A stretch of DNA of 64,000 bases, from the NCBI GenBank assembly GCA_018266835.1, contig JAFDZP010000002.1, positions 200,419-264,418 on the forward strand. Reading direction: 5' to 3'. The position numbers were made by a program, and so were the translations under genes. Shown one piece after another: positions 8,996 through 16,118 of the stretch. The stretch's first letter is position 1. Each line of letters begins with the position of its first letter. Origin of the DNA: Bacteroidota bacterium (GTDB lineage Bacteria > Bacteroidota > Ignavibacteria > Tepidaquicellales > Tepidaquicellaceae). The notes under the pieces are model-generated. The model was not told where the DNA came from and made no database searches. It worked only from the letters and a program-made list of their open reading frames with translations.

Positions 8996-9244
8996 TTATT
9001 TGGAAACCTGATAAACGATTTTTCTGATTGTATCGAATTGGAGATAAGGAAATAATTCCTGAATCTTGTCAATAGCTTCACCTGCACTCATTTCTCTCCT
9101 CATATCCTTGTACATCTGACGGATTTTGTAATCCCTGATAGCCTTCTCGTCGAGTAATTTGTATTTTTTCAGTGTATTGTACACATCATCATCAATCAGC
9201 TCGCTCAAGGGATTATCACTCTTGGATTTTGTTGTTGGTTTCAA
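8996..9244 (-). CDS. Small conserved-looking protein, unknown function
   Basis: 82-aa charged protein. The middle and C-terminal parts (DYKIRQMYKDMRREMSAGEA and IDKIQELFPYLQFDTIRKIVYQ) look like an all-helical bundle, and the C-terminal pair of helices could be a small DNA-binding fold. No family is recognised. The start is TTG (9242-9244): on the minus strand a good Shine-Dalgarno AAAGGAG lies about 10 bases ahead, and no ATG is available, so the start is well supported. It has its own terminator and 637 bases of non-coding DNA upstream, so it is an independent unit that may be regulated from that gap. Confidence 0.7.
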   Translation of the reverse strand: MKPTTKSKSDNPLSELIDDDVYNTLKKYKLLDEKAIRDYKIRQMYKDMRREMSAGEAIDKIQELFPYLQFDTIRKIVYQVSK

Positions 9245-9556
9245 TTTATTATTTCTCCTTTAGTTTTTAAAAATTTTACAGCCAATGGTATTGTTTTATC
9301 TCTATAGCGCTTTTTAAATTGACTTTCAAATAAACTTTGTATATACAAAAATAACTTAATTTAATTGAAGTTTCAAGGATGGGAGCCCAATGATATTACA
9401 CTAAAATTGTTAAAACAATAACTTAGCTCTCTATTTTACTATTTTTTATTTACAAAATAGAACCGAATTTATACCTAAAAAGTTTAAAATCATAGTAATC
9501 ATATTGTCCCTTTGAATTTCAAGGATTAAAAATACTTACTTTCCGGAATCACTTTC

Positions 9557-9580
9557 ATTGTCACATTATTGTTACATTTT
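9557..9580. promoter_or_regulatory. Operator-like dyad TGTCAC-N6-GTTACA, copy 1
   Basis: First of two identical 24-bp sequences whose core is TGTCAC-ATTATT-GTTACA, a near-perfect dyad (TGTnAC-N6-GTnACA) of the size bound by dimeric regulators. Spaced 73 bases from copy 2, i.e. about seven helical turns. Confidence 0.5.
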
Positions 9581-9629
9581 CAAAAAGTGTATACTGTTTT
9601 TTCAGTACTTTTATTTTCAGGGATTGCTG

Positions 9630-9653
9630 ATTGTCACATTATTGTTACATTTT
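9630..9653. promoter_or_regulatory. Operator-like dyad TGTCAC-N6-GTTACA, copy 2
   Basis: Exact repeat of 9557-9580, 229 bases before the dsbD start codon. Could control dsbD or the divergent 82-aa gene. Confidence 0.5.
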
Positions 9654-9776
9654 ATTTCCGGTAGAAGTTCCTGCTTATAACTATCACAAATCTTATTTCA
9701 TAACAACTTTTTATTCAATTAAGTTGTTGAACTTTACATCAATATAATAAATTTGAGGCATAGCACAAAACAGTTA

Positions 9777-9794
9777 CCCCCTATTAGTAGTAAT
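9777..9794 (-). promoter_or_regulatory. TACTACTAATAGG-type motif upstream of dsbD
   Basis: CCCCCTATTAGTAGTAATA on the plus strand, which is TATTACTACTAATAGGGGG on the minus strand. Related sequences precede secA (25951), the helix-turn-helix gene (43053) and the DUF5686 gene (57490), each roughly 75-130 bases from a start codon. Confidence 0.4.
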
Positions 9795-9830
9795 ACGCAT
9801 TAAAAATTTTTTTTAACGTTTTATTTTATA

Positions 9831-9857
9831 TTGAATTTAAAATATTATGGGTATAAT
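9831..9857 (+). promoter_or_regulatory. Candidate promoter of dsbD
   Basis: TTGAAT (9831-9836), 15-base spacer, TATAAT (9852-9857), 25 bases ahead of the ATG. The -10 is perfect; the spacer is short for a sigma-70-type promoter, so this is tentative. Confidence 0.35.
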
Positions 9858-9881
9858 TTATTCATTCACTAAATCCCAGCC

Positions 9882-11717
9882 ATGCCAATAAAAAGTATAT
9901 TCAAAAATATTTTTGTTCTGCTTCTTTTACTGATTTCCTCAGAAAGTTTTTCACAGACTCAGTATATCGACGCAAAGTTTTTCACAGGACAAAGTTCTTA
10001 TAAAAATTCCGATTCCATTTTAATCGCAGCAAAAGTTTATGTGAAAGAAAAATATCACATGAATTCTTACGAAGTTTCTGACCCGACTTTAATTCCTACT
10101 TCCATCTCATCTTCATCAGATAATTTTGCAATCTCAAAAATTTATTATCCGAAGGATGAACTGTTAAAATTTGAATTCAGCTCAACTCAGCTTCGAGTCT
10201 ATCAGCACGAAATTATCATTGGTATTTTACTAAAACCTAAAGAAGGTTTAGCTGAAGGGAATTATTCAGTACCTCTGCAAATCGGCTACCAAGCATGCGA
10301 TGATAAAGTTTGCTATCCTCCTAAAACATGGAAGGACAGCGTGCAGATTTCAGTCTCTGCCAAAGGAGACAGCAAAGCGGGACTTAACTCACTTTACTTT
10401 TCAAAAATACAATATACTTTTCCTCAGGTACCGACAGCTAAAACCGAAGGGACAAAAAATACAACTAAGCTGACTGAAAATCCCAAGACTTCAAATCCTG
10501 ACGAAGAACAGGTTACGAACATCGTTGAAGAAAAAGGATTAGCATTAGCTTTGATATTTATTTTCCTTGGCGGACTTGCATTGAACTTAACTCCCTGCGT
10601 TTACCCGCTTATTCCAATTACAGTCAGCTACTTCGGCGCGCAGGTAAGCGGAAGCAAATCACAGAGTGTTATGATGGGAGTGTTCTATGCTCTCGGTATG
10701 TCAGTAACATACTCATCACTCGGTGTTTTTGCCGCATTAACAGGAGGACTTCTAGGTACTGCATTACAAAATCCTTTTGTGATTGCAGGCGTTGCATTAA
10801 TATTAATTGCACTTGGTACAAGCATGTTCGGACTCTTTGAAATCCGCGTTCCGCAGAAACTTGCATTGATGGGAAATAAAAACCGTTCAGGTTACGTCGG
10901 TTCATTAGTTATGGGATTAACCGTCGGTTTCATCGCCGCGCCATGTATCGGTCCCTTTGTATTAAGCTTGCTTGTTTATGTCGGTAAAACAGGAAGCGCA
11001 TTCATGGGATTTTTATTGTTCTTCGTTCTCTCATTAGGACTCGGAGTTCCGTATATATTTCTTGCAGCATCATCAAGTTCACTCAGCAAGCTGCCGCGTT
11101 CAGGCGCATGGATGGAAGGCGTGAAAACAATTTTCGGACTGATACTTTTCGGAATGGCGCTGAACACACTTGCTCCTATTTTCGGCAAACATTTGTTCGC
11201 ACTCATATACCCTATATATTTAATAGCAGCGGGAATTTACTTAGCTATCCTGGATAAAAAAGGAAGCAACTCAACCGGCTTCTCAAAATTCAAAACTTTG
11301 ATTGCACTGCTTGCAGTATTTTACGGAGCATGGATATTAAAACCAAACGAAGGAAAAGAAGAAGTTAAGTGGAAGAATTTAACATCGGTGGAACAAATCA
11401 GCAGTTCAGTCAGTTCAGATAAGAAACCTGTTATGATTGATTTCTACGCTGACTGGTGCGCGCAATGCAAGGAACTGGACGAATATACCTATACAGATAA
11501 AGAAATTATTGACTTGTCTTCTAAGTTAAACACCATTAAAATTGATTTAACAAAGGAGAACGAAGCCATCTCCAATAAATACAACATCAAAGGGCTTCCC
11601 GTAGTATTATTTATGAACTCAAAAGGAGAAGAGATTACCGGATTGAGAGTTACTGGTTTTTTAAAGCCGTCTGAATTTAAACAAAAAATTACAAAATTAT
11701 TAGAGTCGGAGAAATAA
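9882..11717 (+). CDS. dsbD: Thiol:disulfide interchange protein DsbD
   Basis: 611-aa membrane protein that passes electrons from cytoplasmic thioredoxin to periplasmic thiols. All three domains and all three cysteine pairs are present: N-terminal immunoglobulin-like domain after a signal peptide, with C139 and C144 (QACDDKVCYPP); an eight-helix membrane domain (~218-485) with C239 (LTPCVYPLIPI) and C355 (APCIGPFVL); and a C-terminal thioredoxin domain with C526-x-x-C529 (DWCAQCK). Length is close to E. coli DsbD (565 aa). First gene of a four-gene plus-strand set; the stop TAA is followed immediately by the ATG of the next gene. Likely supports disulfide isomerisation or cytochrome maturation in the envelope. 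Confidence 0.95.
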   Translation: MPIKSIFKNIFVLLLLLISSESFSQTQYIDAKFFTGQSSYKNSDSILIAAKVYVKEKYHMNSYEVSDPTLIPTSISSSSDNFAISKIYYPKDELLKFEFSSTQLRVYQHEIIIGILLKPKEGLAEGNYSVPLQIGYQACDDKVCYPPKTWKDSVQISVSAKGDSKAGLNSLYFSKIQYTFPQVPTAKTEGTKNTTKLTENPKTSNPDEEQVTNIVEEKGLALALIFIFLGGLALNLTPCVYPLIPITVSYFGAQVSGSKSQSVMMGVFYALGMSVTYSSLGVFAALTGGLLGTALQNPFVIAGVALILIALGTSMFGLFEIRVPQKLALMGNKNRSGYVGSLVMGLTVGFIAAPCIGPFVLSLLVYVGKTGSAFMGFLLFFVLSLGLGVPYIFLAASSSSLSKLPRSGAWMEGVKTIFGLILFGMALNTLAPIFGKHLFALIYPIYLIAAGIYLAILDKKGSNSTGFSKFKTLIALLAVFYGAWILKPNEGKEEVKWKNLTSVEQISSSVSSDKKPVMIDFYADWCAQCKELDEYTYTDKEIIDLSSKLNTIKIDLTKENEAISNKYNIKGLPVVLFMNSKGEEITGLRVTGFLKPSEFKQKITKLLESEK

Positions 11718-12455
11718 ATGTTCAAAAAGTTTTTAATGGTAATACTCTGCGTTTCATTTGCTAACGCAGCATTCTCTCAATCAACTGAGTTCTCACAAGA
11801 GAAATTTAACAAAAAGGATTTAACGAACAACTTTTTAAATCTGAAATCGGATTCCGCAAAAGTTGAAATCAAAACTGCCGGCAGCAAAAAATCTGCAGGA
11901 CTTGCAATGATACTCTCATTAATTCTACCCGGTGCAGGACATCTTTACATAGATAGAATGGACGTGGGTAAATTCTTCGTAATGGGTGAAGCCGCCTCAT
12001 GGCTCGGTTATGCAGGATTAAATATCTATGGAAATGCTTTGAGAGAGGATTCAAGAACATTTGCAGCTGAAAACGCAGGTCTTAATAAAACCGGTAAAGA
12101 TGATAATTATTATGCTAATGTTGGAAACTACAACAGTATTTATGATTACAATAACGATGCATTAGCCAGAGGACAGTACACTCAGTTATATGATGTAAAC
12201 ACCTATTACTGGAACTGGAACAGCGTTAATAACAAAAGCACATTTGAAGAGCAAAGAAAGAAAAGTGAAAGAGTTTATAATACAAGGGTTGTGTTCGGCA
12301 CAACACTTATAGTTAACAGAATTGTAAGCGGGATAAGCGCTCTTATTTTAGCGAACAGAAGGAATAATTCGACTACGTTAAATATTCAGCCTGAACTTAT
12401 TCAGAAAGATTACGGAATCGACGGACTTAAGCTGAACTTCTCTAAGAATTTTTGA
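11718..12455 (+). CDS. DUF5683-like envelope protein, copy 1
   Basis: 245-aa protein with a signal peptide (FLMVILCVSFANAAFSQ) and a short hydrophobic domain containing SAGLAMILSLILPGAGHLYI, the LPGAGxxY hallmark of DUF5683-type proteins, followed by a second hydrophobic stretch and a Tyr/Asn-rich region (residues ~110-180). A third hydrophobic segment (TTLIVNRIVSGISALILA) lies near the end. The start abuts the dsbD stop with no gap. Another copy of this family follows truA. Function is unknown; the conserved LPG-G-Y helix pair suggests a membrane-associated role. Confidence 0.7.
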   Translation: MFKKFLMVILCVSFANAAFSQSTEFSQEKFNKKDLTNNFLNLKSDSAKVEIKTAGSKKSAGLAMILSLILPGAGHLYIDRMDVGKFFVMGEAASWLGYAGLNIYGNALREDSRTFAAENAGLNKTGKDDNYYANVGNYNSIYDYNNDALARGQYTQLYDVNTYYWNWNSVNNKSTFEEQRKKSERVYNTRVVFGTTLIVNRIVSGISALILANRRNNSTTLNIQPELIQKDYGIDGLKLNFSKNF

Positions 12456-12467
12456 TAAAAAAAATTT

Positions 12468-13229
12468 TTGGATAAAGAATTAAAAGGAAATAAGTTCTAC
12501 AACTACAAGCTGACAATTGAATATGATGGAACAGATTTTTTAGGATGGCAAAGACAATCTTACAGTAAAGAAACAATACAAGGACATTTAGAAGAAAAGC
12601 TTGAAGTTTTATTAAAAGAGAAAATAACTTTATATGCAGCCGGCAGAACAGATGCCGGCGTGCATGCAATAAACCAGATAGCAAATTTCAAAACTAATCA
12701 TAAAATCCATTCTGATAAATTCCTCTACCGGTTAAATTCACAGTTACCAAAATCTATTACAGTTAAAAAAATCAGTATTGTACCTGAGAAATTTCATGCG
12801 CGTTTCTCAGCTAAACAAAGAGAATATATTTATAAAATATCTTTGCGAAGAAAATCCATCGAAGGAAATTACTATTGCAGAATTTTCGGAGAGCCTGATT
12901 TTAAAGTAATCGATAATTTAATCAAATTCTTCATCGGAAGAAAAAGTTTTTTCCCTTTAACTAAAAAGAAAGACGATAAGCATAATTTTATCTGCGACCT
13001 TAACCTGCTTACTTACAAATTTTACAAAAGTAAAGGTGAGATAATTTTTAAATTACGCGCCGACAGGTTTTTACACAGTATGGTAAGAAGTATTCTCGGC
13101 TGCTTAATAGATGCGGGAAGAGGAAACATAACTGTTGAAGAAGTAAAAAAAGAATTTAACGCAGGAGAAAAAATAAAGACTCAATATTTACCGGCTCACG
13201 CCCTATTTTTAAACAAAATTTATTATTAG
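12468..13229 (+). CDS. truA: tRNA pseudouridine(38-40) synthase
   Basis: 253-aa enzyme that makes pseudouridine at tRNA positions 38-40. The catalytic Asp is D62 in AAGRTDAGVHA; the N-terminal IEYDGTDFLGWQRQ block and the later LRADRFLHSMVRSILG block are diagnostic. The start is TTG (12468-12470), since no ATG or GTG precedes IEYDG; it lies 12 bases after the previous stop. The middle (residues ~135-165) is shorter and more basic than in E. coli TruA. The stop TAG is immediately followed by the ATG of the next gene. A housekeeping enzyme set between two envelope paralogs. Confidence 0.93.
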   Translation: MDKELKGNKFYNYKLTIEYDGTDFLGWQRQSYSKETIQGHLEEKLEVLLKEKITLYAAGRTDAGVHAINQIANFKTNHKIHSDKFLYRLNSQLPKSITVKKISIVPEKFHARFSAKQREYIYKISLRRKSIEGNYYCRIFGEPDFKVIDNLIKFFIGRKSFFPLTKKKDDKHNFICDLNLLTYKFYKSKGEIIFKLRADRFLHSMVRSILGCLIDAGRGNITVEEVKKEFNAGEKIKTQYLPAHALFLNKIYY

Positions 13230-14120
13230 ATGAAAAACGCATTGGTAATAATCATTTCTTTCGTTCTTATTTCCTCGTCATTTGCACAGGAATTATCCAA
13301 GAAAGAAGACCTTACAAATTATATTTTATCCGCAAAAAAAGTTTCTCAGGCAAATGAAGTAGAAAAAGATGTAAAAGATAATTTTCATAAATCTATTTCT
13401 GCTTCAACTGAAAAATCTCCCGTACTTGGAGCAGTGCTTTCAGGCATATTACCCGGCGCAGGTGAATTTTATGCAAAGAGTTATATCAAGGCAGGGATAT
13501 TTTTAGCAATTGAAGCAGGCTTGTGGTACGGATATGTTAATTACCAGAACAAAGGCGATGCGCAGACAGATTATTATCATACGTATGCTGACCAAAACTG
13601 GAACATTCATAAATACGCTCAGTGGATTCATGATAAGGTAACAGGCGGAGCAACCGTTAACCCTAATGAACAGGATTTAAATGTGCTCCGTTCACAGCTT
13701 AATGCAGTCGAGTCGCAAAATTTTTCGCACACACTTCCTGTATTCGGAACTCAGCAGTATTATGAACTCATAGGTAAATATCAGAACTTTGTAGCAGGAT
13801 GGCCCGATGCAGATATATCGGTAATAAATCAGAACGGTGGAGCAAATGATCCCAACTGGTACGAAAATTATAAGACACCTATTTTTATAAGTTACTCGTA
13901 TGACAGACAGAGAGCTAATGATTATTATGATACCTCAACAAGATTTGTGATGGGAGTAATCGTCAATCACGTGCTAAGTGCTGCAGATGCAGTATGGAGC
14001 GTAAACATGTTCAATAAAAAAATGGAAGTGAAAACAGGAATGAGAGTTGAAGAAAGATACGGGGGGATATTTATGGAGAAGTATTCACTGCCAACTGCAA
14101 AACTGACAGTTCAGTTTTAA
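13230..14120 (+). CDS. DUF5683-like envelope protein, copy 2
   Basis: 296-aa paralog of the 245-aa protein on the other side of truA. Signal peptide (LVIIISFVLISSSFAQ), then KKEDLTNYIL (compare KKDLTNNFLN in copy 1) and the hydrophobic hallmark SPVLGAVLSGILPGAGEFYA. A long Tyr/Trp/Asn-rich, probably periplasmic region with an insertion (residues ~150-215) follows, then VMGVIVNHVLSAADAVWS near the end. Zero-base spacing to truA and a terminator right after show it is the last gene of the dsbD-truA unit. No known activity. Confidence 0.7.
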   Translation: MKNALVIIISFVLISSSFAQELSKKEDLTNYILSAKKVSQANEVEKDVKDNFHKSISASTEKSPVLGAVLSGILPGAGEFYAKSYIKAGIFLAIEAGLWYGYVNYQNKGDAQTDYYHTYADQNWNIHKYAQWIHDKVTGGATVNPNEQDLNVLRSQLNAVESQNFSHTLPVFGTQQYYELIGKYQNFVAGWPDADISVINQNGGANDPNWYENYKTPIFISYSYDRQRANDYYDTSTRFVMGVIVNHVLSAADAVWSVNMFNKKMEVKTGMRVEERYGGIFMEKYSLPTAKLTVQF

Positions 14121-14129
14121 AAAAATTTC

Positions 14130-14160
14130 AAATCCCCTTCTTAGAAAGGGGATTTTTTTT
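14130..14160 (+). terminator. Terminator after the dsbD-truA unit
   Basis: AAATCCCC (14130-14137) pairs with GGGGATTT (14148-14155), followed by TTTTTTTT. Also lies at the 3' end of ispE on the opposite strand. Confidence 0.85.
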
Positions 14161-15022
14161 ATGATATAAACACAAAATAATTTCTTTCCTTAAAATACCT
14201 GTAAGCTCTGTTCAAAAATTTCTTATCATCTTTTTTAAAGAAAGCATACATCGTCGCTCCGCTTCCGCTCATTGATGAAAACACTGCTCCCTGATTTATC
14301 AGTTCATCTTTAATCTGCTTAAGAGTATTATATTTCTGGAATACAACTCTCTCAAAGTCATTTACAAACATTTCTTTTTTATCTAAATCAAAAGAAGTTA
14401 CTTTCTTCAAATCTGATTCATATATTTTTCCGGGTTCAAGTCCTAGATTTTCATAAGCCCATTTTGTAGAAACATGAAGATTGGGATTTATAATTAATAT
14501 ATCATAAGGGATATTAAACTCGGGCAAAATTTTCATCTTCTCTCCCCTGCCTTCACCGAAGCAAGGTTTCATTATAAGAAAGAAAGGAACATCACTGCCG
14601 ATTGATAAAGCAGTCTGCATTATTTTTTCACGGTGCTCTTTTATATTTATCTTGAAAAATCTTATGAGCTGCTTAAGCACTGCTGCAGCATCAGAGCTTC
14701 CGCCGCCAAGTCCCCCACCGACAGGAATTTTTTTGCTGATATTAATGGCAATCTTGTAACAATCTTTTATATGAAAATTTTTAAAGAATGCTTCAACAGC
14801 TTTAAAGCAGATATTATCTTTATTGGACGGAACGTAATATTTATTGCAGGTGATATAAACTGTGTTGTAATTCTCGCAGGGCTCTATTGAGATTTGTATT
14901 TCATCGTGCAGCTTTACCGGATAAAAAATCGTCTCTATATTATGAAAACCGTCTTCACGTTTGCTGACGATTTTCAAACCTATATTTATTTTTGCATACG
15001 AGTCTAATCGTACTTCTTCCAT
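14159..15022 (-). CDS. ispE: 4-diphosphocytidyl-2-C-methyl-D-erythritol kinase
   Basis: GHMP-family kinase of the MEP isoprenoid pathway, phosphorylating CDP-ME in the cytoplasm. Motifs: LDSYAKINIGL at the N-terminus, the ATP-binding loop PVGGGLGGGSSDAA, and the third motif SSMSGSGATMYAFF. I place the start at the ATG at 15022 (MEEVRLDSYAKIN, 287 aa). A longer frame runs to an ATG at 15073, but its first codons are the hairpin of the terminator at 15049-15078, so that extension is not credible. Other MEP genes are not in the window. Family assignment is firm. Confidence 0.93.
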   Translation of the reverse strand: MEEVRLDSYAKINIGLKIVSKREDGFHNIETIFYPVKLHDEIQISIEPCENYNTVYITCNKYYVPSNKDNICFKAVEAFFKNFHIKDCYKIAINISKKIPVGGGLGGGSSDAAAVLKQLIRFFKINIKEHREKIMQTALSIGSDVPFFLIMKPCFGEGRGEKMKILPEFNIPYDILIINPNLHVSTKWAYENLGLEPGKIYESDLKKVTSFDLDKKEMFVNDFERVVFQKYNTLKQIKDELINQGAVFSSMSGSGATMYAFFKKDDKKFLNRAYRYFKERNYFVFIS

Positions 15023-15048
15023 AAACTTATTTGTAACAAATATAAATG

Positions 15049-15078
15049 AAAATGCCCTCTTTTGAGAGGGCATTTTTT
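15049..15078 (-). terminator. Terminator between fabH and ispE
   Basis: Twelve-bp perfect stem AAAATGCCCTCT (15049-15060) with AGAGGGCATTTT (15065-15076), TTTG loop. On the minus strand it lies after the fabH stop and before the ispE start. Confidence 0.85.
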
Positions 15079-15113
15079 ATATAAAAATTTAAGTACAACT
15101 ACTTATGATTATT

Positions 15114-16118
15114 TTAATAAGCCCAGCGGACTAACACTGAACCCCATGTATATCCTGCTCCGAAACTTGCAAGCACGATGTAATCGCCTTTCTTTATCTT
15201 CCCTTCATGCCAGTATTCCGAAATGCAAAGCGGAATAGTAGCGCACGTTGTATTGCCGTACTTATGAATGTTCACCATTACTTTCTCAGGAGGCAGTCCC
15301 ATTCTTTCACCGGCAGCAGTTATGATTCTCATATTTGCCTGGTGAGGAACAAGATAAGAAATATCCTCGCCCTTGAGATTATTTTTCAAAACAATTTCTT
15401 CCGATACATCTGCCATGCCTACGACTGCGACTTTGAACACTGCTTTTCCGTCCTGATGAACGTAGTGCATATCCTTATCAACAGTTTCATGTGATGCAGG
15501 ATGAAGGCTTCCGCCTCCGGGCTGATATAAAAATTCTCCACCCGAACCATCGATGTGGAGAATTGAATCTATGATACCGTACTCTTTATCTTCAGTGGGT
15601 TCAAGCAATACTGCAGCTGCGCCGTCACCGAATAATATACAGGTGTTTCTGTCTTTGTAATTCGATATTGATGTCATCTTATCAGCGCCTACCACTAAAA
15701 CTTTTTTGTAGGAACCTGACTCGATTAACTTTGCTCCCGTGTTAATAGCAAATAAAAATCCTGAACATGCCGCAGATAAATCGAATCCCCAACAATTCTT
15801 TGCACCAATGGCTTCCTGAATAATACAGGCAGTCGAAGGGTAAGGCATATCGGGTGTAACAGTCGAAACAATTATTACATCAAGCTCATCCGCTGAGATA
15901 CCTCTGTTTTTCAGGAGCATCTGTACTGCCGGAATTGCCATCGTTGATGTCGGCTTATCTTTATCGAGATATCTTCTTTCTTTTATTCCCGTCCTAGTCT
16001 GTATCCATAAATCATTCGTATCTAAAAAACTTTCAAAATATTTATTATCGACAACTCTCTCAGGCACATAGTGTCCTACGGCAGTTATCATTGCATTAAC
16101 AGGGCTTGTTTTAGACAT
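15114..16118 (-). CDS. fabH: 3-oxoacyl-[ACP] synthase III
   Basis: 334-aa KAS III that condenses acetyl-CoA (or a branched primer) with malonyl-ACP to start fatty-acid synthesis. The catalytic triad is in place: C118 (DLSAACSGF), H259 (VPHQANMRI) and N289 (HKYGNTTCAT). The N-terminal block (TAVGHYVPERVVDN) and LFGDGAAAVLL are typical. ATG start at 16118; it overlaps the end of clpC by 8 bases, so translation of the two may be coupled. No plsX, fabD or acpP neighbours, unlike the common fab cluster. Confidence 0.95.
   Translation of the reverse strand: MSKTSPVNAMITAVGHYVPERVVDNKYFESFLDTNDLWIQTRTGIKERRYLDKDKPTSTMAIPAVQMLLKNRGISADELDVIIVSTVTPDMPYPSTACIIQEAIGAKNCWGFDLSAACSGFLFAINTGAKLIESGSYKKVLVVGADKMTSISNYKDRNTCILFGDGAAAVLLEPTEDKEYGIIDSILHIDGSGGEFLYQPGGGSLHPASHETVDKDMHYVHQDGKAVFKVAVVGMADVSEEIVLKNNLKGEDISYLVPHQANMRIITAAGERMGLPPEKVMVNIHKYGNTTCATIPLCISEYWHEGKIKKGDYIVLASFGAGYTWGSVLVRWAY

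Larger units (their letters stand above)
9245..9881. other. 637-bp intergenic region with regulatory-looking elements
   Basis: Divergent gap between the 82-aa gene and dsbD, with no credible ORF. It holds a perfect short inverted repeat ATTGTT-AA-AACAAT (9406-9419), the 10-mer TTTCAAGGAT twice (9371-9380, 9515-9526 region), two perfect 24-bp direct repeats (9557, 9630), the CCTATTAGTAGTAATA motif (9777-9794) and a candidate promoter (9831-9857). Confidence 0.6.

Noticed and set aside
15023-15073. N-terminal extension of IspE
   Set aside because: Its codons are the terminator hairpin after fabH; the conserved protein begins at 15022.
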